Below, piece after piece: positions 27,178-34,079 of a stretch of 64,000 nucleotides of DNA. Each line of letters begins with the position of its first letter. The first letter of the stretch is position 1. Both the position numbers and the translations under genes were made by a program. The DNA is from WS-2 sp036507005 (lineage in GTDB: Bacteria; Eisenbacteria; RBG-16-71-46). The stretch is taken from contig DASXQT010000057.1 of NCBI GenBank assembly GCA_036507005.1, positions 1 through 64,000 of the forward strand, given 5' to 3'. The notes below the pieces were generated by a model. The model was not told the origin of the DNA, made no database searches, and worked only from the letters and a program-made list of their open reading frames with translations.

Positions 27178-28202
27178 AGGCCGCGCTCCGGAGCCTCGGC
27201 GCCCGCGCGGGCATCGGGCTCGCGCTCCTGCTCGCCGCGGGCCCGGCGCGGGCCCAGACCAAGACCGGCACCGCGATCGGCGATTTCCTCCTGATCGAGC
27301 CGGGCGCGCGGCTCACCGCGCTCGGCAACGCCGGCGTGGCCGCCGAGCCGGATCTCGAGGCGGCCTACTTCAACCCCGCCGCCGCCGGCCGGATCGACCG
27401 CATCACGCTCCAGTTCTCGCACGTCGCGTGGCTCGCGGGCATCAACTACGACTACGTGGCCGGGGCGCTGCCGCTCGGCGCCTGGGGCACCGCGTTCGCC
27501 ACCCTGACCGCGCTCAACTCGGGCGAGATGCTGGTGCGCACCGTGACCCAGCCGCTCGGCACCGGCGAGAGATTCACGGTCTCGGACGTCGCGCTCGGGC
27601 TCGGCTACTCGTACGCGGTCTCGCAGCGCTTCGCGGGCGGGATCCAGATCCGCTACCTCGAGGAGACCGTGTGGCACAGCAGCGCCGGGGCGTTGACCTT
27701 CGACGTCGGCACGCTCTACCGACTGGGCGCGAACGGGCTCCACCTCGGCTCGAGCATCACCAACTTCGGCACTTCGGCCGCCTTCTCGGGAAGCGACCTC
27801 AGGATCACCTACGACCAGGACCCGAGCCGGGTCGGGGACAACGGCACGCTTCCCGGCGAGCGCCACGTCCAGGACTACCCGGTCCCGGTGCTGTTCCGCG
27901 TCGGGGTCGGCTACCCGTGGCGGCTGCGGCCGGACACCCGGATGTGGCTCGCGCTCGCGGCCGCGCACCCGAGCGACGATCCGGAGAGCGTGAGCGGCGG
28001 CGCGGAGATCACCTGGCGCGACCTGGTGTCGCTGCGCGCCGGCTACCAGAACCTGCTCCTCACCGACTCCGAGGAGGGCCTGACCGCGGGCGCCGGATTC
28101 TCGCGGCGCGTCCCGGGCATGCGCTACCGCCTCGACTACGCGTGGGCCGACTTCGGCCGGCTCGAGGGAATCCACCGCTTCACGCTCTCGTTGAGCTTCT
28201 GA
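27174..28202 (+). CDS. PorV/PorQ-like outer-membrane protein
   Basis: This 342-residue barrel protein of the PorV/PorQ family has a signal peptide ending in ARAQ. The N-terminal motif GDFLLIEPGARLTALGNAGVA with EAAYFNPAA is characteristic, and a FadL-like barrel follows. PorV shuttles proteins bearing C-terminal sorting domains out of the type IX secretion channel in Bacteroidetes. Here it is coupled (GTGA) to a gene for a protein with such a domain, and several other tagged proteins lie nearby. A dedicated role in exporting this system's enzymes is plausible. Confidence 0.88.
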   Translation: MKAALRSLGARAGIGLALLLAAGPARAQTKTGTAIGDFLLIEPGARLTALGNAGVAAEPDLEAAYFNPAAAGRIDRITLQFSHVAWLAGINYDYVAGALPLGAWGTAFATLTALNSGEMLVRTVTQPLGTGERFTVSDVALGLGYSYAVSQRFAGGIQIRYLEETVWHSSAGALTFDVGTLYRLGANGLHLGSSITNFGTSAAFSGSDLRITYDQDPSRVGDNGTLPGERHVQDYPVPVLFRVGVGYPWRLRPDTRMWLALAAAHPSDDPESVSGGAEITWRDLVSLRAGYQNLLLTDSEEGLTAGAGFSRRVPGMRYRLDYAWADFGRLEGIHRFTLSLSF

Positions 28203-28239
28203 GCCCGCCGTGCCGGGTTCTGAGAAGGGGAAACCGAAC

Positions 28240-29847
28240 ATGAAGACCGAGCGACTCCTCGCCCTGCTCCTCGCGCTCGTCACCGTGCCGCTGGCGCGAA
28301 GCGCCGCGGCCGAGACCACGGACGCGATCCTCGACAGCCTCCAGTACGGGGCGTTCCGCTACTTCTGGGACGAGGCGAACCCCGCGAACGGGCTGATCCA
28401 CGACCGCAGCCAGCCGGGCTCGGTGTGCAGCATCGCCTCGACCGGGTTCGGACTCTCGGCGGTCTGCATCGGCGCCGACCACGGCTGGGTCTCGCGCGCC
28501 GACGCGCGCGGCCGCGTCCTCACCACGCTCCAGACCTTCTGGAACGGGCCGCAGGGGAGCGCTGCCTCGGGCACGATCGGCTACCTCGGGCTCTACTACC
28601 ACTGGCTCGACATGACGACCGCGACCCGCACCTGGGATTCCGAGCTCTCCACCATCGACACCGCGCTCCTGTTCGCCGGGATCCTGGACGCGAAGCAGTA
28701 CTTCGACACCGGGGACGCGGACGAGGTCCAGATCCGCGCGCTCGCGGACTCGATCTACCGCCGCGCGAACTGGTACGTGATGCGGAACTTCTCGGCCGGG
28801 ATCTACATGGGCTGGAAGCCGGTGGGCGGCTTCAACGGCTTCGGGAAGTGGCAGGGCTACAACGAGGCCATGATCCTCTATCTCCTCGCGATCGGCGCGC
28901 CGGTCGCATCGCGCGCCGCGCCCGCGAGCGACTGGACGTACTGGACCGCCTCGTACTCCTGGGGCACGCAGTACGGCTACAGCTACGTGACCTTCCCGCC
29001 GCTCTTCGGCCACCAGTACTCGCACTGCTGGATCGATTTCCGCGGGCTCCAGGACGCCTACCTGCGCCAGCCCGCGCACGGCATCGACTACTTCGAGAAC
29101 TCCCGGCGCGCCACGCTCGCCCAGCAGGCCTACTGCATCGCGAACCCCGGGGGCTTCGTGGGCTACAGCGACACGCTGTGGGGCATCACCGCGAGCGACT
29201 GCCCGACCGGCTACTGCGCGCGGGGGGCGCCCCCGCCCCAGGGCGACAACGGCACGATCGCGCCCACCGCGGTGGCGGGATCGCTGCCGTTCGCGCCCGA
29301 GATCTGCGTCCCCACGCTGCGCAGCCTGTACGCCACGTACAAGCCGGGCCCGCTGTGGTCGAAGTACGGGTTCCGCGACGCCTTCAACCTGACCTCGAAT
29401 CCCGACTGGTACGGCGCCGACGTGCTGGGCATCGACCAGGGGCCGATCATCATCATGATCGAGAACTACCGCACCGGCCGCGTGTGGCAGCGCTTCATGC
29501 GCAACCTCGAGATCCTGCAGGGCCTCCACCGCGCGGGCTTCACCGGGGACGCGCTCGCCGCCGACGATCCGTCGCACGCTGGGGCGGCGCCGCTCGCGCT
29601 CGGCGTGCGGCCCAATCCCTTCTCGGAGCGCACCACGCTGCGCTACCGCCTGCCGCGGCCCGCGCGCGTGCGCCTCGCGCTCTACGACGTGGCGGGCCGT
29701 GAGGTGGCGAAGCTCGTGGACGCCGAGGAGGAAGCGGGCGAGCACGAGGTGGAGTGGCGGGGCGGCGGGCTCCGCAGCGGGATCTACTACTGCCGGCTCG
29801 AAGCGGGCGGGATGGCCGCCGGACGATGGATCGCACGCATGCGCTAG
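28240..29847 (+). CDS. Secreted glycoamylase-fold (PF10091) hydrolase, probable GH144 endo-beta-1,2-glucanase, with sorting module
   Basis: This 535-residue exported enzyme is paralogous to the one at 9836. GAGAAGGGG precedes the ATG at 28240 and the signal peptide ends near residue 24. The catalytic domain (about 25-440) has AFRYFWDEANP, STGFGLSAVCIG, YLGLYYHW with ELSTIDTALL, GYNEAMILY, PLFGHQYSHCWIDFRG, FENSRRATLAQQAY and LGIDQGPII. Residues about 455-535 are a FlgD-like sorting module (VRPNPFSERTTL, DVAGREV, GIYYCRL). It therefore probably acts outside the cell, releasing oligosaccharides for the TonB receptor. It overlaps the GH94 gene by 22 bases. Confidence 0.9.
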   Translation: MKTERLLALLLALVTVPLARSAAAETTDAILDSLQYGAFRYFWDEANPANGLIHDRSQPGSVCSIASTGFGLSAVCIGADHGWVSRADARGRVLTTLQTFWNGPQGSAASGTIGYLGLYYHWLDMTTATRTWDSELSTIDTALLFAGILDAKQYFDTGDADEVQIRALADSIYRRANWYVMRNFSAGIYMGWKPVGGFNGFGKWQGYNEAMILYLLAIGAPVASRAAPASDWTYWTASYSWGTQYGYSYVTFPPLFGHQYSHCWIDFRGLQDAYLRQPAHGIDYFENSRRATLAQQAYCIANPGGFVGYSDTLWGITASDCPTGYCARGAPPPQGDNGTIAPTAVAGSLPFAPEICVPTLRSLYATYKPGPLWSKYGFRDAFNLTSNPDWYGADVLGIDQGPIIIMIENYRTGRVWQRFMRNLEILQGLHRAGFTGDALAADDPSHAGAAPLALGVRPNPFSERTTLRYRLPRPARVRLALYDVAGREVAKLVDAEEEAGEHEVEWRGGGLRSGIYYCRLEAGGMAAGRWIARMR

Positions 29848-32800
29848 CGGGCGCGGGTGCCGCGCTCGAGCGCGTAGCGCCCCGGGCCCCGTCCGGGCGC
29901 GGGGCTCCGCCCTCGCCGCCCGGGCGCCTGCTCGGAAACGGCGCCTATCGCGCGCTCGTGACCGAGGCCGGTACCGGCGGCGCGTGGCTCGGACCGTGCG
30001 CGCTCACCCGCTGGCGCGGCGACCGGACCGAGGATCCCGACGGCTGGTTCGTGTACCTGCGGGATGGGGAGGGCGCGTTCTGGTCCGCGGGCCTCCGCCC
30101 GGTGCAAGGTGCGCCCGAGCGCTACGAAGTCGAGCACGGCCCGGGCTGGGTCGCGACCACGCGCGTGGAGCGCGGGATCGAGGCGCGGATGGAGGCGTGG
30201 GTGGATCCCGAGGACGCCCTCGAGTTCCGGCTCGTCACCCTGCGCAACCGCTCGGGGCGCGCGCGCGCGATCGAGATCACGACGCGGGTGGAGGTGGCGC
30301 TCGACGACGCCGCCGCCTTCGAGGCCCACCCCGCCTTCTCCCGGCTCTTCCTCGAGACCGAGGCGATCCCGGGCGCCGGGATCCTGCTCGCCCACCGCCG
30401 CCCACGCGACCCGCGCGCGACGCGACCCTGGCTCGGGCACGCGCTCTTCGGGCCGGGCGCGCTCGAGCACGAGACCGACCGTGGGCGCTTCCTCGGCCGC
30501 GGGCGCGACGCGACCCGGCCCCGTGCCCTGACCGCGAGCGCGCCGCTCTCCGGCACCGCGGGCCGCGTGCTCGACCCCGTGCTCTGCCTGAGGCGCCGCA
30601 TCCGGCTCGAGGAGGACGCGGAGGCGCAGTTCGTCCTGCTGCTCGCGGCCGCGGAGGAGCGCGAAGGAGTCGTGGCGCTGCTCGAGCGGCGCGGCGGTCC
30701 CGAGGACGCGCGCACTTCGCTCGCCGCCGCGGAGACCGCGGCGCGCGCGCGCTTCCGCCGTCACGGCGTCTCGGCGGAGCAGGCGCTCGACCTCGAGCGG
30801 CTGGGCGCGGCCCTGTGGTACGGGGACCCGCGCCTTGCCCCGCCGCCCGGCGGCGTTTCCCGCAGCCCGGCGCCGCCGCGCGCCACCGATGGGCCCGCGC
30901 CCGGCGTTCCGCGGGTGCTGGTCCTGGGTGCGGGGCGCGGCCCGCTCTGGGAACGCGCCCAGGTCGCCACGGCCTACTGGCGCGACCTCGGCTTCGAGAG
31001 CGCGCTCATCGGGCCCGCCGCGCGGGGCGGCGCAGGGTCGCCCCGCGCCGGAAGACGCCGTGCGGCGTCACGGCCCGCGGCGGGCGTGCAGGCCGAGGCG
31101 CTCGAGGGCGCGGCGCTCGCCGCGGCCCGCGTCCTGGTTCTGCGCGACCGCTGGCCGCTCGCGGGCGGCGGGGCGCCGGGATACGCCGTGACGGGCGCCG
31201 GCGAAGCGCCCGTCCCGGCGGCGACCGCCGATCCGGGCCCGAGCCTCGAGCCCGCCGCCGATCTCGCCGCGGACAACGGCCGCGGCGGCTTCACCCGTGA
31301 CGGCCGCGAGTACGTGATCCGGCTCTCTCCCGATGCCGAAGGTCTGCCCGAGCGGCCCCCGATGCCGTGGGTGAACGTGATCGCCAACCCCCGGTTCGGA
31401 ACGATCGTGAGCGAGAGCGGCGCATCGAGCACGTGGTCGGGCAACAGTCGCGAGCACCGGCTGACCCCGTGGTCCAACGATCCGGTGCTCGACCCGCACG
31501 ACGAGGCGCTCTACCTGAAGGACGAGGAGAGCGGCGCATACTGGTCGCCGCTCCCCGGCCCCCGGCCTGGCGCGGGCCCCTACGAGACCCGCCACGGCCT
31601 GGGATGGAGCCGGTTCCGGCATGCGAGCGGCGGGCTCGAGGTGGACACGCTGGTGTTCGTCCCGCCCCGCGCCCGCTTCAAGCTGGCCCGGGTCAAGGTG
31701 ACGAACCGGAGCGGCCGGGCGCGGCGGATCGCGCTCACCTCCTACGCGCGCCTCGTGCTCGGCGACGATGCCTCCTCCCCCCGCGCGATCGAGACCTCGT
31801 TCGATCGGCAGTCTCGATCCCTGCTCGCCCGCCGCCTGTCCGCCGGGAGGCCGGTCCAGGCGGTGGCCTTCGCCATGGCGCTCGGCGCCGCCGGCGAGGC
31901 GCGCTTCACCTGCGACCGCGCGAGCTTCCTCGGGAGCGGCGGGAGCCCGCGCGCGCCGGCGGCGCTCGAAGAGGCCCGGGCTCTCGACGGCCGCACCGGC
32001 GCCGGACTCGATCCCTGCTTCGCGCTTGAGGCCAGCTTCCCGATGGCCGCGGGCGGCGAGCGCGAGATCCTCTTCGTTCTGGGCGAGGCTGACTCGCTGC
32101 GCGGCGTGGGCGCCATCGCCCGCAGCCTGCGCAGGCCGGGGGCGGCGGTGCGCCTCGAGGAGGAGACCCGCGCGTTCTGGGAGGAGCGCCTCGGGCGGCT
32201 GCGCATCGAGACGCCGCTCGCCGCGATCGATCCCCTGGTGAACGGCTGGCTCCCCTACCAGGCGCTGGCCTGCCGGCTGTGGGGACGCTCGGCCTTCTAC
32301 CAGTCGGGCGGCGCGCTCGGGTTCCGCGACCAGCTCCAGGACGCGCTCGCGTTCCTGCCCGTGGACCCGCCCCTGGTGCGCGCGCAGATCCTGCTCCACG
32401 CCGCGCACCAGTTCGCCGAGGGCGACGTGCTCCACTGGTGGCACCCGCCGCGCGACCGCGGTCTGCGGACGCGATTCGCGGACGACCGCCTGTGGCTCCC
32501 GTACGCCGCGGCGCAGTACGTGGCGGGCACCGGAGACGAAGCGGTGCTCGAGGAGCGCGTGCCGTTCCTGCGGGCGCGCGCGCTGGAGCCCGGCGAGGAC
32601 GAGGCCTACCTGGCTCCGCGCCGCACCGGCGAGAGCTCTGTTCTCTACGAGCACTGCTGCCGGGCGCTGGATGCCTCGCTCGCGGTCGGGGCCCACGGCC
32701 TGCCGCTCTTCGGCTGCGGCGACTGGAACGACGGCATGAACCGCGTGGGACGCGAGGGGCGGGGGGAGAGCGTGTGGATGGCGTTCTTCCTGTGCGCCGT

Positions 32801-33701
32801 GCTCGACGGCTTCCTCCCCCACGTGCGGCGCCGCGGCGACCCCCGCGCCGCGCGCTACGAGCGCCACCGGGCCGACCTCGCGCGGGCGATCGAGGACGCG
32901 GGCTGGGACGGCGAGTGGTACCGCCGCGGCTACTACGACGACGGCGCGCCGCTCGGGTCGCGCGCGAGCGACGAGTGCCGGATCGACGCCCTGGTCCAGG
33001 CCTGGTCGGTGATCTCGAACGTGGCGCCGCGCGAGCGGGCGGAGCAGGCGATGGACGCGGTCGAGCGCCTGCTGGTGTCCGAGGCGGACGGGATCGTGCG
33101 CCTGCTCGATCCGCCCTTCGACCGCACCCCGCACGATCCGGGCTACATCAAGGGCTACCTGCCGGGCGTGCGCGAGAACGGCGGCCAGTACACCCACGCC
33201 GCGCTGTGGGTGGTGCGCGCCCTGGCCGAGCTCGGGCGGACCGATCGCGCGGCGCGCCTGCTCGAGATGCTGAGCCCGATCTCCCACGCCCGCGACCCGG
33301 CAGGCGTGGCGCGCTACCAGGTGGAGCCCTACGTGGTGGCGGCGGACGTCTACGGCGCCGCGCCTCACGTGGGGCGCGGGGGCTGGACCTGGTACACCGG
33401 CTCGGCGGGCTGGATGATGCGGGTCACGATCGAGTCGCTGCTGGGGGTGAGGATCGAGGCCGGGAAGACGCTGGTGGTACGGCCGGCCATTCCTTTCGAC
33501 TGGCCGGGTTACCGCCTCGAGATGCGCCCCCTGGGCGGCGCGGCGCGATACGACGTGCGAGTCGACCGAGGGGGCCCCGGGGGGGTGGTGCGCGAGGCCA
33601 GGCTCGACGGCCTCGACCTGCCGGTCGAGGCGGGGGAGGCCCGCATCCCGCTCTCGACCGACGGCGGCACCCACCGGGTCGACGTCCGGCTGGCACTATG
33701 A
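29826..33701 (+). CDS. GH94 phosphorylase related to the C-terminal half of cyclic beta-1,2-glucan synthase
   Basis: This is a 1291-residue protein with no signal peptide, hence cytoplasmic. It has a first GT36-associated beta-sandwich (about 35-290) and a shortened middle segment. Then comes the block NGRGGFTRDGREYVI…PWVNVIANPRFGTIVSESG with TWSGNSREHRLTPWSNDPV (about 485-560), and a GH94 (alpha/alpha)6 domain with GCGDWNDGMN (Asp966/Asp969, holding the general acid) and TWYTGSAGWM (about 1189). The order and length match the GH94 half of cyclic glucan synthases, without glycosyltransferase or membrane parts. Beta-1,2-oligoglucan phosphorolysis to glucose-1-phosphate is the best guess; cellobiose or laminaribiose phosphorylase is less likely. 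The ATG at 29826 lies inside the upstream gene. Confidence 0.9.
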   Translation: MDRTHALAGAGAALERVAPRAPSGRGAPPSPPGRLLGNGAYRALVTEAGTGGAWLGPCALTRWRGDRTEDPDGWFVYLRDGEGAFWSAGLRPVQGAPERYEVEHGPGWVATTRVERGIEARMEAWVDPEDALEFRLVTLRNRSGRARAIEITTRVEVALDDAAAFEAHPAFSRLFLETEAIPGAGILLAHRRPRDPRATRPWLGHALFGPGALEHETDRGRFLGRGRDATRPRALTASAPLSGTAGRVLDPVLCLRRRIRLEEDAEAQFVLLLAAAEEREGVVALLERRGGPEDARTSLAAAETAARARFRRHGVSAEQALDLERLGAALWYGDPRLAPPPGGVSRSPAPPRATDGPAPGVPRVLVLGAGRGPLWERAQVATAYWRDLGFESALIGPAARGGAGSPRAGRRRAASRPAAGVQAEALEGAALAAARVLVLRDRWPLAGGGAPGYAVTGAGEAPVPAATADPGPSLEPAADLAADNGRGGFTRDGREYVIRLSPDAEGLPERPPMPWVNVIANPRFGTIVSESGASSTWSGNSREHRLTPWSNDPVLDPHDEALYLKDEESGAYWSPLPGPRPGAGPYETRHGLGWSRFRHASGGLEVDTLVFVPPRARFKLARVKVTNRSGRARRIALTSYARLVLGDDASSPRAIETSFDRQSRSLLARRLSAGRPVQAVAFAMALGAAGEARFTCDRASFLGSGGSPRAPAALEEARALDGRTGAGLDPCFALEASFPMAAGGEREILFVLGEADSLRGVGAIARSLRRPGAAVRLEEETRAFWEERLGRLRIETPLAAIDPLVNGWLPYQALACRLWGRSAFYQSGGALGFRDQLQDALAFLPVDPPLVRAQILLHAAHQFAEGDVLHWWHPPRDRGLRTRFADDRLWLPYAAAQYVAGTGDEAVLEERVPFLRARALEPGEDEAYLAPRRTGESSVLYEHCCRALDASLAVGAHGLPLFGCGDWNDGMNRVGREGRGESVWMAFFLCAVLDGFLPHVRRRGDPRAARYERHRADLARAIEDAGWDGEWYRRGYYDDGAPLGSRASDECRIDALVQAWSVISNVAPRERAEQAMDAVERLLVSEADGIVRLLDPPFDRTPHDPGYIKGYLPGVRENGGQYTHAALWVVRALAELGRTDRAARLLEMLSPISHARDPAGVARYQVEPYVVAADVYGAAPHVGRGGWTWYTGSAGWMMRVTIESLLGVRIEAGKTLVVRPAIPFDWPGYRLEMRPLGGAARYDVRVDRGGPGGVVREARLDGLDLPVEAGEARIPLSTDGGTHRVDVRLAL

Positions 33702-33837
33702 AGAGCGCCCTACCCTTGCGAACGCCCGAGGCCCTCGAGGCTTATTGATGGGGGGCGTCCTGGCTTGGCGAACGCCCGAGACCCTCGAGGCTTCCTGATG
33801 AGGGGCGCTCTGCCCCTGCGAACGCCAAAGGCCCGCA
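33702..33837. repeat. 50-bp tandem repeat (about 2.7 copies) after the GH94 gene
   Basis: GCGAACGCC starts at 33718, 33768 and 33818, an exact 50-base period. The first two copies share GCGAACGCCCGAG.CCCTCGAGGCTT..TGATG, and all units carry a G-rich G.GCG.C.T block before the conserved start. It begins at the GH94 stop codon. Complementary GGGCGT/ACGCCC tracts between copies allow stem-loops, so it may act as a transcript end or stabiliser. Confidence 0.75.
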
Positions 33838-34079
33838 TTTTTCCTGCACGTTTCCTTGACTGGAACCGGACCATGTTGTAATCGTTTTCATGGCGCTTCG
33901 GTCGCTGCCGCCCGACGGCGGTCGGGAAACCCTTCTGCTCTCCTCCCCCGTCGCGGCCGACCGCGCCACCGCCCGCGCGTGGCGCTGTGGCCACACGAGC
34001 GCGTGGGAATGTGCGCCGGGGAAAGTCGTTTCCAGATCCGCCAGCGTCCCACTCAAACCTGTGAAGGAGGACCCCAGCG
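33838..34079 (+). promoter_or_regulatory. Promoter and long leader of the duplicated-domain gene
   Basis: TTGACT at 33856-33861 precedes operator site 3 by 15 bases. About 190 bases then separate the operator from the ATG at 34080. The leader contains a small hairpin (CCGCC-CGAC-GGCGG, around 33908-33921) and ends with AAGGAGGA, a strong ribosome-binding site. I recognise no known riboswitch class and no credible coding region. Confidence 0.55.
33877..33890 (+). promoter_or_regulatory. LacI-family operator, site 3 (TGTAATCGTTTTCA)
   Basis: Identical to sites 1 and 2, and again just downstream of a TTGAC box. It places the duplicated-domain secreted protein under the same regulator as the hydrolase and transport operons. 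Confidence 0.82.

Noticed and set aside
33702..33837. CRISPR array
   Set aside because: The 50-base unit is a continuous tandem repeat with no unique spacers, and no cas genes are present.
34000..34079. Riboswitch in the leader of the duplicated-domain gene
   Set aside because: I could not match the region to the conserved core of any riboswitch class I know; only a small local hairpin is visible.
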